Notes under the pieces: model-generated
Seen by the model: only the letters and a program-made list of their open reading frames with translations
Told to the model about the DNA's origin: nothing
Database searches by the model: none
In this document: positions 1 through 10,393 of the stretch, piece after piece
How positions within the stretch are numbered: the first letter of the stretch is position 1
How the letters are laid out: the number at the start of each line of letters is the position of its first letter
Assembly: GCA_001566295.1 (NCBI GenBank)
Contig: KQ964265.1
Coordinates: 434,001 to 498,000 of the forward strand
Length of the DNA stretch: 64,000 bases
Direction of reading: 5' to 3'
Origin: Microdochium bolleyi
Lineage: Eukaryota > Ascomycota > Sordariomycetes > Xylariales > Microdochiaceae
Position numbers and translations under genes: made by a program

Positions 1-962
1 GCAGCATGTTGTACTCGAATGCCCCGTTGTCGCCACCACAGCCTTTATGTCGGTGGCCTGGCCCGTTGACACCGAGGAAGCTGCGTCCATAGAGAGGTAT
101 CCCGAGAAGGATCTTCTGCGACGGACAACCGTGCCCAACTAGATAGGAAACTCCAGTGTCGGCTGAGGTGCTTGCCTTGTCCATGGTGTAGAGCTGGGCG
201 TGATGGCCACTGCGAGAGTCCCATGGCCCGGAGAAGTCGTACGCCATCAGGTTGATGTAGTCGACGTATACCGACGCAGTGGCAATGTCGATGTTCTCCA
301 GGATCGGAACACCACAAGGCAACCCCGCTGTGACAAGAAACTGGTCCTCTGGCATGTGTACCCTGACTGCGCTGAGAAGATCTACAAAGTCGGCACCTTC
401 ATGCATATCTGCCGGGAACTCCCACATGACTTGATGATGTTCAGCGACTGCATGTTGTGTCTAAGATCGTGTGGCGCAACTTACTGTCTATGCCGTCAAA
501 CCCGGACGCCTCAACAAGACCCCTTGCGGACCTGGCAAAGTTGTCTCTGAGTAGAGGGCTGGCTGCGACGACGGGAAACACTGTGCTTGAAGTCCCACCA
601 CCCACTGAGATGACCACAGATAGATGGGGGTTCGCCTGCTTCAGATGCATCAAAGAACCAATGCCGCCGTGGACACCATCGCATGGAGCTTGGGTGTCGG
701 CCCATTCGTCGCCGAGCTGTCAGCAACCGCTGTTAGTGTCTGGTGGGTAGAGTCGAGGCATATGGAGAGCGGCGACGCATACATATACGGTTCCGTCTGC
801 AGCAACGCTGGCAAAGGCGTAGTAGACATGGTTGATGCATTTGTAGTTCATCATGCCTGGAGTGGCGCCTTGGTAGATTTTCGAGCTCGGGAAATAGACA
901 GCGTTCGTGTAGCCAATGCCCGCCACACTTGCCTTCCTCCGACGAGCAGATGATGTGCTCAT
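1..962 (-). CDS. GH18 chitinase-like glycoside hydrolase (3' end outside window)
   Basis: Glycoside hydrolase family 18, which normally cleaves beta-1,4 linkages in chitin by substrate-assisted catalysis. Three exons read in one frame: 783-962, 485-716 and 1-429 (runs off the left edge). Both introns have GT donors (GTATGC, GTAAGT) and are 66 and 55 nt; the second ends in AAG. About 280 residues are visible: the first barrel strand with the NHVYYAFA motif (about 44-51), the SxGG motif (97-100), the DxxDxDxE active-site strand (134-141) and the barrel motif MAYDF. The acid/base Glu141 and Asp134/Asp137 are present, but the residue normally Asp between them is Met139. No signal peptide is seen with this start (position 962); an upstream in-frame ATG at 1055 would add 31 residues without creating one. 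Activity is therefore uncertain; family assignment is strong. Confidence 0.88.
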
Positions 963-3900
963 TGTGTTTGTTGCCAGCGATGATGTTGGTGTTGATCTTG
1001 GCTTCAGTCTCTGTATCGTGGTCCTGCAGGGGTTTTCAAGGTTTTCTTGTGCCAAGTTGCTGAAAGTTCTTGCTGTTGATTGGAGACGCTGAGCAATGGT
1101 TTAGGTAGCCAGTATTGACAAGCGGCGGTCTTATACGAAGGCTCATGTCGAGACGTCAGGGAGGACAGACTAGAATATCTCTGGAACGACAAGGTGGATC
1201 GAGCGGGAGACTAAGTATAAGCCACGGGTCGGCAAGGAGGACGCTGGGTTGCTCCTTCGAGACAGGCCCCGCTATGTTCTTCTCCAGCGGCGATGCTCCA
1301 GGCGGCGATGACATTCGGAATGGGACGGTGGGTGGGAGGGACCAGCCGCCGGGAGAAGCTTGGCTCATCAGACCAGAGTGGGCCATGACATATGAAACTG
1401 ACAGCATTTGCCGTAGTCTGATTTTTGCGAGGGCGAGCTCTGGCGAACATGGCCCACGGGTCGGCCGGGATGAGAAACAAGGTTATGGATGGCGGTTGTG
1501 GTGTCGAGCGTTGGGTGCTTTCGAGTCCCCGTTGAGGCGCATGTATGGCACAGCGGACCGAGCAAGCATATGCCGGCCATCTCTGGGCAGCAAGCGGGTC
1601 AACAATATGCGCCGGGTCTGGAGGTGGAGTGGCAGCAGAGCGGCACGTGCTGAGGCGCGCATAACTCAGCAAGACTGCCACTGATGTTTCGGCGGTCGGA
1701 CTGGTCCCCGACAGGCTCCTTCAGGTACACAAGTACCACCAGCCCTGTGCCAGGACGTGCCGAGGAGGCCGCCACGGGCCTTGGAGGAGCGCTGGCGGCA
1801 CTGCCGGGCGTGTGGCAACGCGGCCGAGCTGGCCACGGCTGGAGGGCAGGGGTCGATCTGACGCAGCGGGAGCGGCTTGTTCGAGGTGATGTCGTTGGCA
1901 ACGGCGCTGCGAGCGGGGCATGAAACGCCCCAAATTGACGGGGATATTGGCGGAACTGCCCTAGCTGCTAGCTTGCAACAAGTGCGAGCACTGGCTTCCG
2001 GCGGTCATGCCCGGCGCCGGCGACGTGGCTCGCTGTCGGCAGATCGCTCTGTGGCACCTGATGGGGAAGGTCTGCGGCAGACAACCACGTCCCGAAATCG
2101 TGAGGAGCAGCAGTCGCGCGTGGGGGTGTGGCCGAGGACAGTTTGTGCGGGCTGCCGAGGCCTGTTGCAGGAGCGACACCGACAAGACCAATATCAGAGA
2201 TTGTTAAGAGAGGTGGTGAGCAGGGCTGCGCAGGACGGTTGAGCATCTTCAGGAAGGAGCGCGTCGCTGCTGCTGTCATCGCTCCGCAACTGGCCCTAAT
2301 CAGCACTGGCAATGACACCGTGCATGTGACGGGAGCCATGAACAAACATTGAACATTGGACATTGAACAGTGAACCTCAGGATGCCCCATGTCTTCCTGT
2401 CAACACTCCGCGAACCATCACAACGCTGCAGCAACGCGTCACGCCCTGTCGTCTCCAGCCCGTCGGTGCATTGCACTTGCAGGCCATTGTCGGCGCCACT
2501 CCGAGAATGCGACCGACCTGTGGTCTGACCCTCTGTGGCTCGGTCGTTCTGGGTGCAAGGCAAAACCGACTCGACTCGCGGCCCTGGCTCCGGCTACCAC
2601 CAAGGTACGTGACGCCGGGATGACGAGTATCCCGAACATTCTCGGTGCAAGCCGAGTGGTGCATCCGGCAACTAGTTGCGAACCCAGACCTTCTTCATCA
2701 GGGCATGCTGGGCTCGCCGCTGCCTGCAAGGATCTACAGGGCCCGCAGCTGTCCCGAATGAAACCTCCCCAAACTCTGTGCACTCCCGCCGTGAGGTGAT
2801 GGTCGAGGTGCGTGTCCTGCACACGCGCAGCCAGAGCAGGTCAAGCCGCGAGTCGGCTTCCATCTGGCCTGTCGAAGAGAGCAGCCGCCGGGGCCCGTCC
2901 CGGCTTGGGGAGCCGCTTCGTCCCACGTTCGTTGCATTGTTTCGCAATAAGCTCAAGCATGGTCATGGACGACACCCATGGCACGCTGCAGATTGCTTCC
3001 TCAGACTGCGCAATAAACACAACCACAACGACAGCAACGATGCTGGACCAGCCGGGGATCATGCCATCATGCAGATTGTACCCTGCTCTGCCCTGCAAAA
3101 CGAGCAACCCATCCTTACCACAGTCCAGTGTATTGCGTACTACTTACCAGAAGAGGACGCAAGTGCGGAGCCTCCACTCCGTGGTCTGGCGGGTGCCTTT
3201 GACTCTGATGGCTGCATTCCATGGGGCATTCTTCACATGCTCGCTTCACCGGCTTCTTAGCCCAGCGGCCAATGCCATCGACACGTGCTGGTGATGGGAC
3301 AGAATCCGCCTGTGAGTCCGCACCGAGATTGTGGCCCGGATTGTTCACAAGAGCTCAGAATCCTTATTTGCGCACTTTGAAAAAGTCTGATATAGCTCAA
3401 TGTCGCTTGCAGAACCCTGGTCGAGACATCGTGGGCGATCACCCTCAGGGTACTCAAAACCAGGGTACGCAACCTCGCTTATTTCCCGGATCCCCGGCTA
3501 GAGGAGTATATGGAATTCATCATGCAATTGCGTCTTGCCCGGATGTACTTCCGCAGATATACAACCCAGAGCAGCGGCTGTGTTGGCTCATCCTGCCGAA
3601 TTCGCGCCGGTGCCCTGCCAGAGCGTTTCCGTAGCATCATGAGGGACCCAGTGGCCGTCCATAAGCTACATGGGGGCCGATATCAGTCGGGAATCGTCTG
3701 CTGACGACGTATCGATCGTGGTTAAACGATAGTGGTGAAGCCGAATACGAATTGTGTGTCACTGCTTGAACGTAGTCGAGGTTGGACAATTCCCCATGTG
3801 GCTGTCCCTGTATGTTGACCGACCCCTGGTCGCGTCCTCTCGTCACAGCGCAGGAATGCCGAACGGTCACGATCGAATGTACTCCATGCGGCGCAGCACG

Positions 3901-5327
3901 CTCTCCTTCTGTAAGTGAATTGGTCTCCCTCGTGATGCGATTTGCCCGCTAACCTACGGTCCCGGTATTAGCCCGGGTCAAGTTCCCGTTTGTGATCACA
4001 ACCTCTTTTGCACCACGCACTTCAAGCCACCTGGGCCCACGGAAAAGCTTGTCGATGGCTGGCCTGGCTTAAAAGCGTCACGTCAACCTCTTTCTCAACC
4101 GACATCGGATGAGGCTCGACATGGCAGTTATCATGTAACAACCTGGCACCGCACTGACAGTTCCACTCCCAGTGTCAACCAAGATTCTCTATCAGCTTCC
4201 TAGCCATAGTAGGCCAGTCCTCTGTACATCATCCGTAATGGGCAGGAGTATGTTCTGCCCAGGCGTTTGGCCCCATCCCTTCTCTGACCCCTGGCTTGTC
4301 CGGCGGCACGACATATCACCAGGGTCGGGTGACATGCTGGCCGTTATATCCCAGGATGTGACCGAGGACGGGAGCTTCTGTACAAAAGCCTCGATAGCAG
4401 TGCCGGGAATCGATTCGAAGCTAACAAGGTGCCCCGACATCACGCCGAGCGTGCGAGTCCATGCGGAACTTTATTGCATCGGCAAAAAAGCTACCGGTTC
4501 TGTAGTTACGATACGGAGAGGTGGTCACAATGAGGACCCGAGTCAAGGTGACATGCGCGAGTCGAGGTGACAATGCACGCAACACACATGTCCCGTCTCG
4601 GGCTAGTTCCATGGGACGACCGAAACAAGCCAACGCCCAGGTGCAGAGTCGTAAGATACACGGTCCATCATGTCGCCGTCGCATGTCGGTTTGGACGGAC
4701 CTGGGCTGGCCACCATGCGGGACGTGGCTGTAATGTACCTGCAGGACACGTCTTGCCAAGCCGGCACATCCCGAGCTGCCTCCGCACCAACTAGGCCGTC
4801 GACGTTGTACACTTTGGACATGTTACGAGCACCGTGTGTGCATTTGACTCTGGAGGCCGATGGATCACAGGCGCTTCGTGTCAGCTTGTGAAGTACCGCA
4901 CGTTTCTCGCTAGTCCTTTTTGCTTCTGCTTGGGCCAGTGAACAGTCTTGTTCTTTCACTTCTCCTCCATTTGCGTTCTATGATGGTCTGATCCTATTAC
5001 CTCTCTTAGAGGAAGAAAAGGGATCGCGATGCACAATCGTTCGCACAGATTTACCAGCTCGTGCGTCCAAGGCGCTGTCGTAATCATAATCCTCTATCCT
5101 CTGGATCCTTAATGCCCATTTCTTTGTGCTGCTGGCATGCCAATGCCACTTTCGTACTGTTCATGGCGGATGGTGTTACTTGAAAACCTTATGTCTGTAA
5201 ACATGACCTTGCTTCGAATCGGGGATCCCTGCCCGACCCACCTGAGTCCATACGAAGCACCACGACCTGTCGACGCTTCTCGCTTATGCAGCATATGAAA
5301 CCTTAGAGAAGTTGTTATTCATATCGT
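963..5327. other. Gene-poor stretch, no gene recognised
   Basis: About 4.4 kb between the chitinase start and the Nudix gene. Many short open frames occur on both strands, but none has recognisable domains, a convincing exon structure, or a conserved motif in a second frame. No transposon ends, long direct repeats or tRNA-like folds were found. It would include the chitinase promoter just right of 962. Confidence 0.5.
2345..2372. repeat. Short imperfect direct repeat, ACATTGA-type units
   Basis: Three to four imperfect copies of a 7-8 base unit (acattga, acattgg, acattga, acagtga) lie in tandem inside the gene-free region. Too short to assign a role. Confidence 0.4.
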
Positions 5328-6579
5328 TCACATCTTCCAAGCCGCTGCGACAGCCAGGCCCTCGGCAAACGAAGCGAGCTTGCCGTCAATGGCGTAGTGG
5401 CCCGTGGCCTCGAGCTGGCGCAGCTCGGCGTGCAGGTCGCGCAGGGGCAGCCAGAAGCACTCGATGAACTCGTCCGGCTCGAGCTTCGGGGCCGGGTTCT
5501 GGTTCTCGGGGAGGGACGGGTCAATGGAGAGATGGATCATGTATGTGCATGAGCTTGACATCATTCCAGGGTCAGCTTGGGAGCATCAAGTTGGAATGGG
5601 TGCAAGGAGAATGGCCACCGTGGTCAGTGGTCACCCGGTTACGTACCTGGACGATGCAGGCGCTATTTCGCGTCAAGGACGAAAAGACAATGACTAGTTA
5701 GCACGTAGTTCCCATCACGGATTCACTGGAGCGCGGCCAGTACACCTTGTAGAGTGAACTGCCAAGCACACGAGAGGCAAGATACCACACGTCCACACGA
5801 TACCGCCACTGAGAAGCTGACCGAACGAAGTCACCGACTTACACCCGTGAATCACCATCCTCCTCCCTCCGACTTCCGCGGGGTCCGGCAGCACGCTGCC
5901 CACATAGCCCGTCTCCTCGCGCAGCTCCCGCACCGCAGCCTGCTCGGCCGTCTCGCCCGCGTCGACGAGCCCTGCGGGGAACTCGACGGTGACCTTGCCC
6001 GCTGGAGGGCGGAACTGCTTCTCGAGCAGGATGTGCGGCACCGTGCTGCTGCTGCCACCGGGCACCTGCTTCTCGAGCACGGCGAGGATGTGTATCGAGT
6101 CGACGGGGCTGTCGCGCGGCTTGGTGGTGCGGCGGGTGGCTTCCCATGTTCGCGGGTTGCCGGCGGGGTCGGTGTAGTTCACTCTAGGAATATGGGTTAG
6201 TTGTTTTGCGTAGATCGCAAGGAGTGTACGATATTTTCTTCTGGCGTGGCAAAAGTCGGACAACCTCTTCATATGGTAGCATGAAGAAAGTGGTCGTGGA
6301 GGTTGGGGAACTGGAGCCTTGGCCTCTGGCCTGCCCAGATAGCACAACTCACTTGACAAGCTGTAGCCACTTTGCATCTTTAGTGTCCTTGGAAAAGAGA
6401 TATTATCAGTCAGAAGTTGTGTTTATTAAACAGCAGGACGTACTTTCACAAGTGTCTGCTTTGATATCCTTGTGTGTGCGTGTTGATGTCAAAGAGGGGC
6501 AGGAGACCATGGGCATGGACGTGATTGCGAGGCTCACCAGCGGCTCGACGGAGACGACCTTTGAATTGTTTGCCGCCAT
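5328..6579 (-). CDS. Nudix hydrolase, ADP-ribose pyrophosphatase type (Ysa1/NUDT5-like)
   Basis: Predicted cytosolic pyrophosphatase that splits ADP-ribose and related nucleoside diphosphate sugars. Four exons: 6538-6579, 6353-6387, 5843-6183 and 5328-5575, giving 221 residues, close to the usual length of this family. The Nudix box is complete at residues 97-119: Gly97, Glu103, Arg111, Glu112, Glu115, Glu116 and Gly118, the acidic residues being the metal ligands. The N-terminal segment (KVVSVEPL followed by KWLQLV) and the C-terminal SLPENQN and DEFIE motifs match fungal Ysa1 proteins. Intron 3 is long for this window (267 nt) and its acceptor is AAG. Divergent from the MOSC fusion gene, with 304 bp between the start codons. 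Confidence 0.9.
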
Positions 6580-6883
6580 GTCGCTTATTCCAACGTCATG
6601 CAATGCAAGAAGTTGCTTAGTCTTGACTCGGACGTCGTCGTGTGGTGTTGCAGTCGAGGAGGACGCTGGGCTTCACCTCTGGTCGGAACCGATGTCGGCA
6701 AGTGGGGGTCCTGGCTGCCTGTTTGCATTCGGCGCGGTTGCTGACCTCCTTGCTTTCCGCCTCCTCCTCCTACATCAACAACCTTAAACCTCGCCGCCTC
6801 CGCCCTTATCACCAGGGCCTCGTCCGCACCTCGCTGTAAGTAGCACAGTCATACGCACTCTCCAAAACCCCCTCTCGAGAAGA
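6580..6883. promoter_or_regulatory. Shared divergent promoter, Nudix / MOSC-reductase
   Basis: The 304 bp between two divergent start codons must hold both promoters and 5' leaders. Pyrimidine-rich stretches precede the plus-strand ATG at 6884. No clear TATA box is seen. Confidence 0.5.
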
Positions 6884-8623
6884 ATGGGTTCATTTATTCC
6901 TCAGGTCCGAGATGCTGCCGCCGCCGCCGGCCATGCCACCATGACGGCGCCGCTCCAACTCGCCCCCGCCCCGCTGCCGCCCAGCGACATGCTGCGCAGC
7001 GTCCGCATCGGCAAGGTCAAGCCGCTGGCGGGCCAGCCAAAGGTCCGCTCTGCCATCAACAAACAGCCCCAGGTCGGCCCCGTCCGCGTCGAAGCTCTCG
7101 GGCTTGTCGGCGACCAGGTCGAGTTCTTCATGCACGGCGGGCCCGACAAGGCCCTCCACCAGTACTGCTCCGCACACTACCCGCTCTGGAATGACCTCGC
7201 CCCGGGCCGCGAGGCCCTGTTCAAGGTCGGCGGCTTTGGCGAGAACCTCTCAGCCGAGCTGCTCCACGAGGGCAACGTCTGCATAGGCGACAAGTTCCGG
7301 CTCGGCCCGGAGGTCGTCATCCAGGTCAGCGAACCCCGGCAGCCATGCTATAAGCTCAATGCGCGCTTTGAATATAAAAGCACCTCGAAGGTAGCCCAGT
7401 CGACGGGCCGCACGGGCTGGTACTGGCGCGTTCTCGTCCCGGGCAATGTCCGCGAGGGCGACCGTTTCGAGCTCGTAGAAAGATTGCATCCCACCTGGTC
7501 CGTCTCGCAGGTGCAAAACTTCCTGTACCATGATATGGACAATGCCGCTGCCTCGACTGAGCTGAGTCAGCTCCCGGAGCTAGGCAAGTTCATTCGGGAC
7601 ATCTTCGCCGCACGGATCGCTAATGGCGTGGAGAATATGATGCGGCGCCTCGAGGGTGAGCGATTGCCCATGGTCTGGAGACCGTATCGTCTTGTGGAAA
7701 AGACTGGTATCACCAGCCGCGTCAAGAAGCTCGTCTTCGAGGTTGAGGATAGCCACTCCGACATAGAAGCGGATAAACTCGAGTTTGGGCGATTTCCGCA
7801 TGTGCGTCTGCAGTTCGGCCCTGACCTGGCGCTCTCGCGGGCTTACTCGGTGGTCGCTGGCGATCTGCGTCGGTTTGAGCTCGGTGTTGCTCGCGACGAC
7901 AACTCGCGGGGCGGGTCGGTCTACTTACATGACAATCTCAACGTCGGTGACAAAATCAAGGTCGCCAAGGGCTTCGAGGCACCGAGCGTGGAAGTCGCGA
8001 AAGACTGCATCGACACCCGCAAGCACATTTTTGTTATTGGAGGGATTGGCGTGACTGCCTTCCTCCGCGAGTTGTCGGGGCAGCTCAGCAACGTCGCCAT
8101 CCACTACGCTGTTCGCAGCAGGATTGAGGCTGCTTACCTCGACATCCTGCCCACCGACGACCTCACGTTATACGCCAAAGACGAAGGGAAGCGACTCATT
8201 CTGCAAGACATCATCCCTAAGGACCCAAAGGACGTTGCAATTTATTGCTGCGGTCCGACCTCGATGATGACTGCATGCCAGGACCTCACCACGAAGCTCG
8301 GCTACACCCGCGCCCAGCTACATTTCGAGGACTTTGGCGGCGCGACGACGGGCACGGGCGAGCCGTTTGAGGCCGAGATCAAGTCGACCGGGAAGGTGCT
8401 GAAGGTGCCCGAAGACAAGTCGCTGCTGCAGATTCTCAACGATGCCGGTTTCGATGTGGACAGCTCGTGTCTGGTGGGCAACTGCGGCAGCTGCATGGTG
8501 GATTACTGCAAGGATAGCGGGAAGATAGAGCACAGAGGACTGGCGCTCGATGAGGCGCAGAAAGAGGACAGCATGCTGAGCTGTGTCAGTCGTGGGAAGG
8601 GGAGGATTGTTATTGACGTATGA
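6884..8623 (+). CDS. MOSC domain - ferredoxin reductase - 2Fe-2S fusion protein
   Basis: Intronless, 579 residues. Residues about 35-200 form a YiiM-type MOSC domain; such domains carry the molybdenum cofactor and in bacteria reduce N-hydroxylated bases. The PRQPCYK motif places the likely Mo-ligating cysteine at Cys155. A helical linker follows (200-260). Residues about 265-480 resemble phthalate-dioxygenase-reductase flavoproteins: the RAYSV motif of the flavin-binding barrel, a nucleotide-binding GGIGVTAF motif, and CGPTSMM near the end of the NAD domain. A C-terminal plant-type 2Fe-2S ferredoxin has Cys529, Cys534, Cys537 and Cys567. The protein could therefore pass electrons from NAD(P)H to the Mo centre without a partner. 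The substrate is not known; reduction of N-hydroxylated purines is inferred from YiiM. An ATG at residue 20 is an alternative start. Confidence 0.9.
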   Translation: MGSFIPQVRDAAAAAGHATMTAPLQLAPAPLPPSDMLRSVRIGKVKPLAGQPKVRSAINKQPQVGPVRVEALGLVGDQVEFFMHGGPDKALHQYCSAHYPLWNDLAPGREALFKVGGFGENLSAELLHEGNVCIGDKFRLGPEVVIQVSEPRQPCYKLNARFEYKSTSKVAQSTGRTGWYWRVLVPGNVREGDRFELVERLHPTWSVSQVQNFLYHDMDNAAASTELSQLPELGKFIRDIFAARIANGVENMMRRLEGERLPMVWRPYRLVEKTGITSRVKKLVFEVEDSHSDIEADKLEFGRFPHVRLQFGPDLALSRAYSVVAGDLRRFELGVARDDNSRGGSVYLHDNLNVGDKIKVAKGFEAPSVEVAKDCIDTRKHIFVIGGIGVTAFLRELSGQLSNVAIHYAVRSRIEAAYLDILPTDDLTLYAKDEGKRLILQDIIPKDPKDVAIYCCGPTSMMTACQDLTTKLGYTRAQLHFEDFGGATTGTGEPFEAEIKSTGKVLKVPEDKSLLQILNDAGFDVDSSCLVGNCGSCMVDYCKDSGKIEHRGLALDEAQKEDSMLSCVSRGKGRIVIDV

Positions 8624-8813
8624 GGAGATGTTTTATGGCGTTTTTTGAGATACATCTGATGACTTAACCACATCCTGGGAGAATTGTATATTCAACTGAT
8701 CCGTATTTCACGGACTTCATTCTTCGTGACACGCATCCACCCCATGCTCGCCGAACCTCGACTTTCATGATTGACACCCAACACGCTGAAACGGATCCTT
8801 CCCAGTGAGATAC

Positions 8814-10364
8814 TCACGATGTCTTCCCCAAACACCCGTCCCTCTCCATCCCCTCCTGAATCCCATTTACGAACTCCGGGTCCAGCTCCGCCCCCTCCGC
8901 AAACTCGATCCCGCGCCAGTCCACCCACCCTTCCGCCCTCGCCCCTCCCTTCCCGTCGGTAGGACCCTTCGTCGGGAGGAGCAGGCCCGCACAGATATCC
9001 CAGACCTGCGGCACCCGGTCGTCGCGGCGGTAGAACACGGCCGCGCCGCACGTTGCGCAGAAGTCCCGCCATACGCCGGGCGAGGAGGTGTAGTGCGCCA
9101 GGGCTGGGTGCGTGGATGGATCCAGGGGCGTCGTGGTAAAGGAGGCGGAGGAGGAGGAGGAGGAGGAAAAGTAGTACTGGCGGTAGTTCACGGCTGGGAT
9201 ATGAGCCCAAGACACGACCTCGAAGCCCGTGACCAGTCGGCATGACGTGCAGGCATCGAGCCAGCCTGCGTATCTCTGCCGCTGCTGCTGCGGCAGTGTC
9301 TGCCCAGCAGGGAGTTGTCCCTGATCCTTTTCTTCTGCTCCTGCTCCTGCTTCTCCTCCTCGACATCCTGGGGAGGTACTGGATGGCAGAGGAGAACCGA
9401 GCCACCACTTGCCCCTCTCCGCGTTGGGCTCCGGGCTGTCCGGCATCGGGCGGGTCATGAGACACTGGAAGGCACCGCAGTGACAGGACGCGCGGAGGAC
9501 GTCTTCTTCTTCTTCTTGTAGGTCTTGTGCTTCGATCGGACCTGCTGCTGGATTGTCTCGATCCTGTGTTCCCCAGGCTGCGCCTCCTGCTGCTTCTCTG
9601 TCTGCTGTCTGACCTCCCACTAGGGCAGCGCTTGCCCAGCGAGTCATGCCGTGGACATCGGCGAGTGGCGTGCTGCGATGGCCGCCGTGGATAGGGATGT
9701 GCGCCTGTCTCATCGTTGCCGCGGCCCCGTCCAGCCCGCCGTCGAGCCAGATCATCCCGCCCCCGTCGACCGTGTCGTCCGCGAACAGGGCGACCCGGTC
9801 GAGAAGTCTCCGACGCGGCTGCGTATCTGCCTCGTCTGCCGCCACCGAACCATCCCCGTCCTCCTCTCCCCTATCTTGCTCCCGGCCACCTCCCTCGGCA
9901 CGCGGGTGGTGCCGGTACACCACAGACAGTATCCCCGTCGCGAACTCCCACTCCCCGTCCTCAAAGTTGACCACGCTCGCCCCGCAGTGCGGGCAGAACA
10001 CGCGGGTAGCCTGTGGGGAGGAGGCGTACGACGAAAGATGGGCCGTCTCCGGGCGATTCCCATCCCTGCTCTCGCTCCTGCTCCCGCTCCCATCGCCTTC
10101 TCTGCCAGCTCGAGTGCCCTCATATCCCACTGCGGCTGGTTCCAAAGCCACTGGTACAGCATCACCCGGCACGACGGCGAAAGTAGCGAACAGCTGGCCC
10201 GTCACACGGCGGCACGTGTCGCAGCTGCACACCGCAGCCTGGAGCGGCAGCCGACGGGCCGGGATACGGTAGGCGTACGACACGAGGCCGCAGTGGCATC
10301 GCGCGCGGAGCGTCACTGTGGGCCCTTCTTTCGGACCGACGTCGTCGTCGTGCGTGACCACCAT
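8814..10364 (-). CDS. Protein with two GFA (glutathione-dependent formaldehyde-activating-like) domains
   Basis: GFA/CENP-V-type domains bind zinc through CxC, CxxC and CPxC cysteines. Both copies are present in this 516-residue protein. Copy 1 has CHC at 23-25, CSCDTC at 46-51 and a CPHC motif. Copy 2, in the C-terminal half, has CHC, a CTSC motif and CATC. The link between them is long and low-complexity (Gly/Glu/Arg-rich, with a Ser run). I chose the ATG at 10364 because the open frame to the left of it only continues through a G19 tract read as polyproline. The stop at 8814 overlaps a good donor (GTGAGT). Splicing there to an AAG acceptor would replace the last residue with a tail ending near 8692. 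Substrate unknown; these proteins are often misnamed as formaldehyde-activating enzymes. Convergent with the MOSC gene. Confidence 0.8.
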   Translation of the reverse strand: MVVTHDDDVGPKEGPTVTLRARCHCGLVSYAYRIPARRLPLQAAVCSCDTCRRVTGQLFATFAVVPGDAVPVALEPAAVGYEGTRAGREGDGSGSRSESRDGNRPETAHLSSYASSPQATRVFCPHCGASVVNFEDGEWEFATGILSVVYRHHPRAEGGGREQDRGEEDGDGSVAADEADTQPRRRLLDRVALFADDTVDGGGMIWLDGGLDGAAATMRQAHIPIHGGHRSTPLADVHGMTRWASAALVGGQTADREAAGGAAWGTQDRDNPAAGPIEAQDLQEEEEDVLRASCHCGAFQCLMTRPMPDSPEPNAERGKWWLGSPLPSSTSPGCRGGEAGAGAEEKDQGQLPAGQTLPQQQRQRYAGWLDACTSCRLVTGFEVVSWAHIPAVNYRQYYFSSSSSSSASFTTTPLDPSTHPALAHYTSSPGVWRDFCATCGAAVFYRRDDRVPQVWDICAGLLLPTKGPTDGKGGARAEGWVDWRGIEFAEGAELDPEFVNGIQEGMERDGCLGKTS

Positions 10365-10374
10365 GGATGTGGGT

Positions 10375-10393
10375 GGGGGGGGGGGGGGGGGGG
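10375..10393. repeat. Homopolymer G19 (C19 on the coding strand)
   Basis: Nineteen consecutive G bases lie 10 bases upstream of the chosen start codon of the GFA protein, in its 5' leader. Such tracts are prone to length change and sequencing error. Confidence 0.95.

Noticed and set aside
5205..5235. tRNA B-box-like sequence (gcttcgaatcg)
   Set aside because: T-stem positions do not pair and no upstream cloverleaf arms are seen.
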